Part shown: in pieces, positions 19,113 to 27,614 of the stretch
Numbering within the stretch: the stretch's first letter is position 1
Layout: the number at the start of each line of letters is the position of its first letter
Assembly: GCA_000431235.1 (NCBI GenBank)
Contig: HF988712.1
Location: forward strand, 1-64,000
Origin: Coprobacillus sp. CAG:698
Lineage (GTDB): Bacteria; Bacillota_I; Bacilli_A; ML615J-28; CAG-698
Reading direction: 5' to 3'
Length of the DNA: 64,000 nt
The notes under the pieces: generated by a model
What the model saw: only the letters and a program-made list of their open reading frames with translations
The model's database searches: none
What the model was told of the DNA's origin: nothing
Program-made: the position numbers and the translations under genes

Positions 19113-19868
19113 TTATTCAAAATCAAATTTATTTACTTCGGAATATGTATAACCTTTATTTAATAAACTTGTAATTATTTTTCTTTTACGTTCACCTTTA
19201 TCTAAATCTTGATAACGACGCATTAGTTTTTCATAATCTCTTTGCAATGTTTCATAAGAATTATCTGTAAACTTAAGTTTTGAAACTTCTCTAAAAACTA
19301 AGTTTTCCGAAAATCCATCACGTAAAAGCTTTTGAATCAAACAATTTTTTTGTTTCTTTGGAGGATATTTTACATATTTATCTTTGTTTTTTTCAATACT
19401 TTTTTCTAAAACTTCTATTTCAATATCCTTGTCATAATTAGCTTGGGCAAGTACTTTTCTTTCAAAAAGTTTATTTGCATAAGCTTTAGGACCTTTTAAA
19501 TTATTTATCATACTATTTAGAATGAATTGAGATAACATCTTATCATCTATTAAAGATACATTTTTAAGTTTTGTAATAAGTGCTTCAATACCTTCTTCAC
19601 TGCAACCACTACTTTTAAGATAATCTCTTATTTCATTTTCACTTCGAAATTGATATGAGATATAATTACATACTTTTATATAATAATAATCAAGTCCTAC
19701 ATCTTTTATAAATTCATCATATGTGAAATCATTAATTTTTTTATCTTTTGATAAAGCATATTTAACTATCAAATCATCAGTTACCTTGTAATCTTCATCA
19801 TCTATTGTTACGAGGTAAAGATTTTTTGACTTAAGCTTCTTTATTGACTTTACTACTTTTTGAGGCAT
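19113..19868 (-). CDS. recX: Regulatory protein RecX
   Basis: About 251 aa. RecX modulates RecA filaments. The three-helix tandem repeats are visible: ISYQFRSENEIRDYLKSSGC, then KLKNVSLIDDKMLSQFI...RNLKGPKAY-like, and a C-terminal repeat IITSLLNKGYTYSEVNKF. I take the ATG at 19868 because AAGGA precedes it (GGAGAAGGATTCTCAT). A longer reading from 19940 would run deep into the upstream yitT gene. Even so the start overlaps the yitT end by 38 nt. Confidence 0.88.
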   Translation of the reverse strand: MPQKVVKSIKKLKSKNLYLVTIDDEDYKVTDDLIVKYALSKDKKINDFTYDEFIKDVGLDYYYIKVCNYISYQFRSENEIRDYLKSSGCSEEGIEALITKLKNVSLIDDKMLSQFILNSMINNLKGPKAYANKLFERKVLAQANYDKDIEIEVLEKSIEKNKDKYVKYPPKKQKNCLIQKLLRDGFSENLVFREVSKLKFTDNSYETLQRDYEKLMRRYQDLDKGERKRKIITSLLNKGYTYSEVNKFDFE

Positions 19869-20772
19869 ATGAGAATCCTTCTCCACGAACTTCACTCGCA
19901 CGCATGCAATAGAAAAAGGCAGTTGGATCAATTTTTTCAATGCGATCTCTTAATTTATTGTATTCAAGCGATGATAGCAAACATACTATCATTTTTTTGT
20001 TTTTTTGTGAATACTCACCAATAACATTGATACTAGTTACTCCTCTTTCATACTCATCAAGAAGTACGGATTTAATTTCATCAGCTTTATCAGATATTAT
20101 ATGAACAGCACGTTTATTAAAGCCACTAAAAATCATCATATCCATTACTACTCCACATAAATATACAAATATAATTTCATATAATAATACATGAATTGGC
20201 TGACCTAAAATGAAAAATCCAACAATAATTACAGCACCATCAAATAGATAAAGTGATAATGAATAAGGTATGTGAACTTTTTCATACATAATTTTTTGGG
20301 CTACTTCTGTACCTCCAGTTGAACCATCATATTTCATTGCTAGGCCTAAACCTAAACCCATAATAATTGATGAAAAGATAATAACAAGCATATAATGATT
20401 TTCACCTAAAGCTTGCATATCAAAAGATGGATAATATTTTAAAATCAAATTATATAACCAGTTAAACAAAGTTGTAAAAAGAGGATATGTAACAGCACCA
20501 AATACTGTTTTCAAAAAGAAATCTTTTCCAATAACAAGTAGTGATACTATAAGTAAAACTACATTTATTGATTCCATTACAATTCCATCTATATTATGTA
20601 TATCACTTTTTCCAGAAACGATAACTCCAATTCCTGATACACCACCTATAACTATCTCATTGGGTTTTAAGAAAAAACTATATGAGAAGGCCGCAATCAT
20701 AACTCCAATAGCAATAAATAAAAATGCTTTAAGACGATCTTTTGTAAAATAACTACGTATTTTTTCTTTCAT
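19831..20772 (-). CDS. YitT-family membrane protein (DUF161/DUF2179)
   Basis: 313 aa. Five or so transmembrane helices occupy residues ~15-230, beginning KAFLFIAIGVMIAAFSYSFF and including the family pattern GGVSGIGVI and KYDGSTGGTEV. A soluble C-terminal DUF2179 domain (VHIISDKADEIKSVLLDEYE...GEYSQKNKKMIVCLLSS) follows. YitT proteins are common in Firmicutes, and their transport substrate is not established. It overlaps recX. Confidence 0.9.
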   Translation of the reverse strand: MKEKIRSYFTKDRLKAFLFIAIGVMIAAFSYSFFLKPNEIVIGGVSGIGVIVSGKSDIHNIDGIVMESINVVLLIVSLLVIGKDFFLKTVFGAVTYPLFTTLFNWLYNLILKYYPSFDMQALGENHYMLVIIFSSIIMGLGLGLAMKYDGSTGGTEVAQKIMYEKVHIPYSLSLYLFDGAVIIVGFFILGQPIHVLLYEIIFVYLCGVVMDMMIFSGFNKRAVHIISDKADEIKSVLLDEYERGVTSINVIGEYSQKNKKMIVCLLSSLEYNKLRDRIEKIDPTAFFYCMRASEVRGEGFSYASKSSKVNKEA

Positions 20773-20781
20773 TTTATCACC

Positions 20782-21888
20782 TTATTTTTTATTATAATGT
20801 AAATATGCATCAATAAAACCATCCAATTCACCATCTAAAACACCTATTGCATTAGGAGTTTCATAATTTGTTCGTAAATCTTTTACTAAAGAGTAAGGAT
20901 GGAATACGTATGATCTTATTTGACTTCCAAATCCATTAATTGAATTATCTCCAGTTATATTCTTTAACTTCTTATCGTTTTCAGCTTTTTCCATTTGGTA
21001 TAATTTTGACTTTAACATTTGCATAGCTTTTTCACGATTTTGAATTTGACTTCTTTGGTTTTGGCAAGTAACAACAATTCCCGTTTTCAAATGCGTGATT
21101 CTTATAGCACTATCTGTCTTGTTAATATATTGTCCACCAGCACCACTAGCACGATACGTATCAATTCTAATATCTTCAGGTTTTATATCAATATTAATAT
21201 TTTCAGTTATTACTGGTGTCACTGTGCACCCTGCAAAAGATGTATGTCGTCTAGCACCAGAATCAAATGGAGAGATACGAACAAGACGATGAACCCCATG
21301 TTCACTCTTTAAATAACCATAAGCATTTTCCCCTTTAATTACAAAGGTAACACTTTTTATTCCTGCTTCTTCACCATCAAGATAATCTAATACTTCAAAA
21401 TCATAATTATGTGATTCCGCATATCTTTTATACATTCTAAAAAGCATCAGTGCCCAGTCTTGAGCTTCTGTTCCTCCTGCTCCAGGATGTAATTCAATTA
21501 AAGCATCACAATCATCATATTCACCATTAAGAAGCATTTGCTTTTCAAATAATGAAAGTTCTTTTTCTGTTTCTTTTATTATTTCAAGAACATCATTATG
21601 GTTATCTTCTTCACTAACTTCACCATTTTTTTGCATTTCATATAAACATTTTAAATCATCTAATGACATTTCAATGGATTTAAAAGTATTGTAGATGTCT
21701 TTCTGTTTTTTTACCCTTTTTAAAATCATTTGTGATTTTTCCAAGTCATTATAAAAAGTTGGACTGGTAATTAAATCGTCATCACTTTCTATTTTTTTAA
21801 CCAATCCAACTAAATCTATAGCATCTTTTAAATCATTGAGACGTTTAGAAAATATATCTATATTTCTAGAAATCTCATAATTTTCCAT
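20782..21888 (-). CDS. prfB: Peptide chain release factor 2
   Basis: 368 aa. Terminates translation at UAA and UGA. It shows the RF2 tripeptide SPF in VRISPFDSGARRHTSF and the GGQ loop in RASGAGGQYINKTDSAIRI. The reading frame is open from the first Met (MENYEISRNIDIFSKRL) through the whole protein, so the autoregulatory +1 frameshift near codon 25 found in most RF2 genes is absent. It follows secA directly, as in Bacillus. Its presence shows UGA is used as stop here. Confidence 0.97.
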   Translation of the reverse strand: MENYEISRNIDIFSKRLNDLKDAIDLVGLVKKIESDDDLITSPTFYNDLEKSQMILKRVKKQKDIYNTFKSIEMSLDDLKCLYEMQKNGEVSEEDNHNDVLEIIKETEKELSLFEKQMLLNGEYDDCDALIELHPGAGGTEAQDWALMLFRMYKRYAESHNYDFEVLDYLDGEEAGIKSVTFVIKGENAYGYLKSEHGVHRLVRISPFDSGARRHTSFAGCTVTPVITENINIDIKPEDIRIDTYRASGAGGQYINKTDSAIRITHLKTGIVVTCQNQRSQIQNREKAMQMLKSKLYQMEKAENDKKLKNITGDNSINGFGSQIRSYVFHPYSLVKDLRTNYETPNAIGVLDGELDGFIDAYLHYNKK

Positions 21889-24399
21889 TTATTCTCTCCC
21901 ACAACAATTTTTATATTTTTTTCCACTTCCACAAGGACATGGATCATTTCGACCAATCTTTTTAGAGATAGCTTGTCTTCTAGCAGGAGCTTCACCTGAG
22001 TTTGTTCCTGTTGGCTTTACAACCTCTTCACGTTGAGTGTTGCTTTGAATCTTAGCTCTATTCAAATACTTAGTAGTATCTTGTTCAATATTACAAATCA
22101 TTGTTTCAAACTTTTGGAATCCTATTTCTTGATATTCTCTTAGAGGATTAACTTGAGCATAAGCTTGTAATCTTACAGCTTGTCTTAATTCACTCATATC
22201 ATCAATATGATTCATCCAATAAGTATCAATGACTCTTAATAAGATAACTTTTAAAAACTCATTATAGAATTGAGGATATCTTTCTTTTTTATCATCTAAA
22301 AGTTCAATACATTTATTGTATAAAATATCAGCTGTTTCAAGAGAAGTTTTACCTACAAATTCACTTTCAGTTAAAGTATCACTATCAAAATAAATGCCAT
22401 CAAATTCTTTAATTACTTTTTTAGGATCAACAAGACTCTTACGACTATTTGAATCTACACATAATGCTGATATTCTATCCATAGCATTAAGCATCATCTT
22501 TTTGATTGTTTCTGAGATATCATCTAAGAACAAAACTTGAGCACGTTGTCCATATATGATTTCTCTTTGTTTTCTTAAAACTTCATCGTATTCTAAGACT
22601 GCTTTACGACTATCATAGTTGCTTCCTTCAACCTTCTTTTGGGCGCTTTCGACAAATCGTGAAAACATTTTTGACTCTAAAGCAACTTCTTCATTTGTGT
22701 TTTTATCAATAACAAGGTAAGATAACATACTTTTGAAACGATCACTACCAAATCTACGTAATAAATCATCTTCAGCAGAAAGATAAAAACGTGTATATCC
22801 AGGGTCTCCTTGACGACCAGAACGTCCTCTTAATTGGTTATCGATACGTCTTGACTCATGTCGCTCTGAACCTAATACAGCTAAACCACCAAGTTCACGA
22901 ACACCTTCACCTAATTTAATATCAGTTCCACGTCCAGCCATATTTGTAGCAATGGTTACAGCACCTTTTTGTCCAGCCATAGCAATAATTTCTGCTTCAC
23001 GTTCATGTTGTTTAGCATTCAAAACATTATGAGGTATATGTAATCTATTAAGTAAACTAGATATTAACTCACTTGTTTCAACAGCAACTGTACCAATTAA
23101 CACTGGTTGACCTTTTTTATATCTTTCTAAAACATCTTCTGTTAGAGCTTTAAATTTAGCCTTTTGAGTTAGAAACATAAAATCAGGATCATCAATACGA
23201 ATAACCTTTAGATTTGTTGGTATTTCAACAACATACATATTGTATATGTTTCTAAACTCTTCTTCTTCTGTTTTAGCAGTACCAGTCATACCAGAAAGTT
23301 TCTTATACATTCTAAAGAAATTTTGATATGTTATTGTGGCGATAGTACGAGTTTCTTTTTTGATCTCTACATGTTCTTTTGCTTCTAATGCTTGATGCAA
23401 GCCATCAGAATATTGACGTCCATGCATTAAACGACCTGTAAAGGAATCAACAATAACAACCTTTCCATCACTAACAACATATTCAACATCTTTTTTCATT
23501 ACATAATTTGCTTTTAAAGCATTATGAATATGATGTAAAATATTTACATAAGCAACATCATACAAATTATCTATTTTGAAAAATCTCTCAGCTTTTTCGA
23601 TTCCACGTTCAGTAATAGTACAATGTCTTAATTTTTCATCAACTTCGTAATCATTACCTTCTTCATCGTTCTTTAAACTCTTAACAAACAAATCAGCTTG
23701 TTGGTAAAGATTGCCTGTATTCTTTTCACCACCACTTATGATTAATGGAGTACGGGCCTCATCAATTAAAATTGAGTCAACTTCATCAACAATTGCAAAG
23801 TTCAAAGGTCTCTGAACCATTTGTTCTTTATAAATAACCATATGGTCACGTAAATAGTCAAATCCTAATTCTGAATTAGTTGTATATGTTATATCGCAAT
23901 TATAAGCAGCGCGTTTTTCATCTGAACTTAATTCTCTTAAATTTAAACCTACTGTTAACCCTAACCATTTAAAAAGTTCACCCATTTCGACAGCATCACG
24001 GCTTGCTAAGTATTCATTTACTGTTACAATATGAACACCTTCTCCAGGTAAAGCATTTAAATAAGCTACCATTGTTGATGTTAATGTTTTACCTTCACCC
24101 GTCTTCATCTCGGCAATGTTACCACCATGTAAAGCAACAGCACCTTGTATTTGGACTTTAAAAGGTGTCATATGTAAAACTCTTGTAGAAGCTTCTCTTA
24201 CAGTTGCAAAAGCCTCAACAAGTAAATCATCAAGTTTTTCCCCTTTTTTTAATCTTTCTCTAAACTGATTTGTTTTATCCTTAAGTTCCTCATCTGTTAA
24301 TTTATTATATTCTAAAGCTAGGCTATCAACCTTATCAGCTATTTTTTCTGTTCTTTTTAATTCTTTATATCCAGGATCAAATAAGCCTTTTAATGACAT
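21889..24399 (-). CDS. secA: Preprotein translocase ATPase SecA
   Basis: About 836 aa. Drives proteins through SecYEG. It has Walker A MKTGEGKTLTS, DEAD-like VDEVDSILIDEARTPL, the preprotein cross-linking domain after it, GRGTDIKLGEG and RGRSGRQGDPG of the second motor domain, and the C-terminal zinc site CPCGSGKKYKNCC that binds SecB/ribosomes. The ATG at 24399 is chosen because GAAAGG lies 12 nt upstream and the protein then begins MSLKGLFDPGYKEL like other SecA proteins. prfB follows with no gap. Confidence 0.97.
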   Translation of the reverse strand: MSLKGLFDPGYKELKRTEKIADKVDSLALEYNKLTDEELKDKTNQFRERLKKGEKLDDLLVEAFATVREASTRVLHMTPFKVQIQGAVALHGGNIAEMKTGEGKTLTSTMVAYLNALPGEGVHIVTVNEYLASRDAVEMGELFKWLGLTVGLNLRELSSDEKRAAYNCDITYTTNSELGFDYLRDHMVIYKEQMVQRPLNFAIVDEVDSILIDEARTPLIISGGEKNTGNLYQQADLFVKSLKNDEEGNDYEVDEKLRHCTITERGIEKAERFFKIDNLYDVAYVNILHHIHNALKANYVMKKDVEYVVSDGKVVIVDSFTGRLMHGRQYSDGLHQALEAKEHVEIKKETRTIATITYQNFFRMYKKLSGMTGTAKTEEEEFRNIYNMYVVEIPTNLKVIRIDDPDFMFLTQKAKFKALTEDVLERYKKGQPVLIGTVAVETSELISSLLNRLHIPHNVLNAKQHEREAEIIAMAGQKGAVTIATNMAGRGTDIKLGEGVRELGGLAVLGSERHESRRIDNQLRGRSGRQGDPGYTRFYLSAEDDLLRRFGSDRFKSMLSYLVIDKNTNEEVALESKMFSRFVESAQKKVEGSNYDSRKAVLEYDEVLRKQREIIYGQRAQVLFLDDISETIKKMMLNAMDRISALCVDSNSRKSLVDPKKVIKEFDGIYFDSDTLTESEFVGKTSLETADILYNKCIELLDDKKERYPQFYNEFLKVILLRVIDTYWMNHIDDMSELRQAVRLQAYAQVNPLREYQEIGFQKFETMICNIEQDTTKYLNRAKIQSNTQREEVVKPTGTNSGEAPARRQAISKKIGRNDPCPCGSGKKYKNCCGRE

Positions 24400-24524
24400 A
24401 GATAATACCATCCTTTCACTTAATATTAATTTTACCATATTTGCTCATAAAAAGCAATATTTTATTACGAAGCATAAATAAATTGTCATATTTATTTTGT
24501 CTATTTTTTCCTATTTTATAATAC

Positions 24525-24566
24525 AAAAAAGACTAGCATAGATTTTATTCTATAACTAGTCTTACT
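24525..24566 (-). terminator. Terminator after the second GHL10 pair
   Basis: Minus strand AAGACTAG...CTAGTCTT stem, with an extended TATAGA/TCTATG part and an AT-rich loop, then TTTTTT. It separates the GHL10 operon from secA, so secA needs its own promoter in the ~100 nt left. Confidence 0.85.
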
Positions 24567-24590
24567 GTCAAATCTTAAATTGATATTTGA

Positions 24591-27500
24591 TTAGTGTTTT
24601 TTAAACACTTTCATAGCAACAAATACAAATGATAATGTTGTAAGAAGATTTATAACTGAGAATAATTTACAGCCTTCTTTGGCTTTCTTAACATATTCAA
24701 GAGTTATTGTTGTATCAGCTTTGATATTTTTACCATCACTAGAGAATCCTTTGAATTCGTATCCGGAAACTTCAGGAATTTCAATATCTAGATTAGCATC
24801 TTTACCATACTCAACAGTTTCTTCTTTGATTACTTTTCCATCTTGATCAACTATTGTAACTTTAAATGTTTTAATCTTATAAATGGCATTTATTATTTGA
24901 TCTTCCCATTTATTTTCAACTTCTTTGTCCCATTTTACAAATTCATATCCTTCTTTTTCTAAAGGATTAGGATAAGTAAATTCTTTTTCTAATTCTTCTT
25001 TTGAAGTTATTTTCTTTTCTAATATTACATTATCTCCATCAACAAATTTAATTGTAATTTCTAATTTTTCATAAATTGGAGATATTATTAGTTCTTCTTT
25101 ATCGTTTGGTAATTTACTTAAATCTGTATCCCATCCAATAAATTTATATCCATCAACATCAGGTAATGTTGGATACTCAGGATCTTCAAACCAGTACATT
25201 TCTCTTTCCTCAACTACATTACCATTTATGTCAACAAATTTCAAAATGTAACATATTTCTTCGTAGTTAGCTTTGATTTTTGTATCATATTTTAAACTAC
25301 TTGTGTTTCCTTGCCAACCAATAAATTTATATCCATAAACTTGAGGTGGAGTAGGTAAAACTACGTCACTATTTTTATCAACTTCAAATTCATCAATTAC
25401 TGATCCATCTATTCCACTAACAAGTGTTACTTTTACTTTTTGAATTTCATAAATTGGAGTTACAATAATATCATCTAAAACTTCCTTTAAATCATTTGAC
25501 CAACCAATGAAATTATAATCTTCTCTTGTTGGAGTTGTTGGGAAATAACCTTCTTTACCATACGCAATCGTGTATGAAAGTAATTCTTTTCCATCATAAT
25601 CAATAAATTTTACTGTACAGAACTTAGTTTTATAAATAGGATAAACATCTAAATCATAAATTACATCACTAAAATCTGTATCCCATTTATCAAAAACAAA
25701 TCCTACGCGTTCAGCTATCGGAGCTGTAGCAGTTCCATGTAGTTTAACAGAGTCAACTTTTAGCACGTTTCCTTCATGATCATAGAATGTTACATTATAT
25801 AAACTATCATTGTATTTTGGATATACAACCAAATCACTAGTAATACTAGTTAAATCACGACTCCAGCCAACAAACTCACGTCCAGCTACTACTGGTGCTT
25901 GTGGAGGAGTGACACTAGAACCATGTCCAACTTCTTGAGTTTTTAATATGTTTCCCTTTTCGTCTTTGAAAACAACATTATATTTAATTGTAATTAGATC
26001 AGTTGGATCACTTAATGAATTATCTTTTGCCATTACTCTTACTGAATAATTATAATCTTGACCTTGGTCATAAGTATCAGTAAATGTGACAACACTATCA
26101 CTACCACCAATAATTTTATAAACTTCTTCTGGTTTATATGTTAATTCGCCAGCACTACGATAAATTACATAGAACTTAGCATTATCAACTGCATTAAAGC
26201 TAAATGTTATCTTTTTATCAGTCTTTTCAACTAAATCTATTTTATCTAACTTTTTAGCTTCACAATTCATAGATTTTACATGAGGTAAAATAGCAGGATT
26301 AGTAAATATTTCATCTTTTATTCTTGTTAATCCTTTACCATATAATGTATTTCTTTGACCTTTATATGTATATTCTAGATAGTTATAACTATAAAATGCA
26401 GTTCCTTGAACATTTTCTAAAGTCGATGCATATAGAATTTGATTAACAGCTTCATTACTATCAAATCCCCAAGAATAGTTATAGCCTTCTCTTTCAGCCA
26501 TATATATACCCATTCCTGAATATAAGTTAACTTTCTTGTATTTTACAACTTTATCCCACCAACTCATTACATCAGCGTAACCAGCAATAGGATGGCTAAA
26601 TGCCCAATAACTTTGAGGACAAATATAATCTATCCATTCCATATTTATCCACTTAAGTGTATCAGAATATAAATATGATTCATAGTGATTTTGACCATTT
26701 GTCTTTGATCCAGATGAAATTGCATTTCCATTTTCATCGTATTTTACAACACCATCACCATTATTATAAATACCCGTAGGAGAAATACCTAATTGCACAT
26801 AACGATTATTTTTCTTGTTATAAGCGCGCATTTCTTCTGATAATTTTTTAATAAACATATTAACTTGCTCACGACGCCAATCGCTTTTACCAAGTCCATC
26901 TGGATTAAGAGTATTATAATAACTATCATCATCTACATCAGATATATAGAAGTAATCATCAAAATGAATAGCATCTATATCATAGTTTTCCATAACTTCC
27001 ATAACTGTATCAACAATAAATTGTCTAACACTTTCTAAACATGGATTTAAAATTACACCACCTGCATTATTTACTAATAAATTATCAGCACTACTAGCAG
27101 GATTTTGAGGATAGTTTTTATATTTTTTAATTATTCTGCTTAAATCTTTGCTTCCACTAGCTTGTACGCGATATGGGTTCATCCAAGCATGAAATTCAAT
27201 TCCACGTTTATGACATTCTTCAATTACCCATGTAAGTAAATCTTCACTAGTATTCATATATCCTGATAATGGATTTAATTTTGAAGGATATAAGGCATCA
27301 TTCATTATTCTTACATGAAATATTAAAGCGTTTATATTATAATATTCTAAAATATCAAACATCTCAAGAATTTCTTTTTGATATTGACTTTTGCTGCTAT
27401 ATGCAGGAATAGAACCTGCAAGCGGTGTTACCCAAGCTCCACGGAAATAAGTGTCTTGCATTTTATATTCTTCTGGTATTTGCACAGCAATTTGCGTACC

Positions 27501-27614
27501 TGAATAATAAACTGTCTTTCCGTTTGACAAAACTAAATTTACATTCTTAGCACTCACGGTAAATATACCAAAAGCCATAAAGAAAAGTAAAATAAATGTT
27601 ATTATTTTTTTCAT
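24591..27614 (-). CDS. GHL10 (DigH-like) glycoside hydrolase with seven Flg_new-type repeats and C-terminal anchor, copy C
   Basis: 1007 aa with a signal peptide (cut near TVSAK). The barrel has FRGAWVTPLAGSI, LIFHVRIMNDALYPSK, HKRGIEFHAWMNPYRV, AIHFDDYFYISDV (~218) and WIDYICPQSYW. A beta module follows. From ~541 there are seven ~60-aa Listeria-Bacteroides (Flg_new/InlB B-repeat-like) units with the pattern 'VxFxDxDGxxL...Y.FxGW....' . The protein ends EGCKLFSVINLL...VFKKH: a Gly-Cys-Lys, a hydrophobic helix and a basic tail. This is like a C-terminal sorting signal and is shared with copy D. A one-base stop/start overlap with copy D shows co-translation. Confidence 0.88.
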   Translation of the reverse strand: MKKIITFILLFFMAFGIFTVSAKNVNLVLSNGKTVYYSGTQIAVQIPEEYKMQDTYFRGAWVTPLAGSIPAYSSKSQYQKEILEMFDILEYYNINALIFHVRIMNDALYPSKLNPLSGYMNTSEDLLTWVIEECHKRGIEFHAWMNPYRVQASGSKDLSRIIKKYKNYPQNPASSADNLLVNNAGGVILNPCLESVRQFIVDTVMEVMENYDIDAIHFDDYFYISDVDDDSYYNTLNPDGLGKSDWRREQVNMFIKKLSEEMRAYNKKNNRYVQLGISPTGIYNNGDGVVKYDENGNAISSGSKTNGQNHYESYLYSDTLKWINMEWIDYICPQSYWAFSHPIAGYADVMSWWDKVVKYKKVNLYSGMGIYMAEREGYNYSWGFDSNEAVNQILYASTLENVQGTAFYSYNYLEYTYKGQRNTLYGKGLTRIKDEIFTNPAILPHVKSMNCEAKKLDKIDLVEKTDKKITFSFNAVDNAKFYVIYRSAGELTYKPEEVYKIIGGSDSVVTFTDTYDQGQDYNYSVRVMAKDNSLSDPTDLITIKYNVVFKDEKGNILKTQEVGHGSSVTPPQAPVVAGREFVGWSRDLTSITSDLVVYPKYNDSLYNVTFYDHEGNVLKVDSVKLHGTATAPIAERVGFVFDKWDTDFSDVIYDLDVYPIYKTKFCTVKFIDYDGKELLSYTIAYGKEGYFPTTPTREDYNFIGWSNDLKEVLDDIIVTPIYEIQKVKVTLVSGIDGSVIDEFEVDKNSDVVLPTPPQVYGYKFIGWQGNTSSLKYDTKIKANYEEICYILKFVDINGNVVEEREMYWFEDPEYPTLPDVDGYKFIGWDTDLSKLPNDKEELIISPIYEKLEITIKFVDGDNVILEKKITSKEELEKEFTYPNPLEKEGYEFVKWDKEVENKWEDQIINAIYKIKTFKVTIVDQDGKVIKEETVEYGKDANLDIEIPEVSGYEFKGFSSDGKNIKADTTITLEYVKKAKEGCKLFSVINLLTTLSFVFVAMKVFKKH

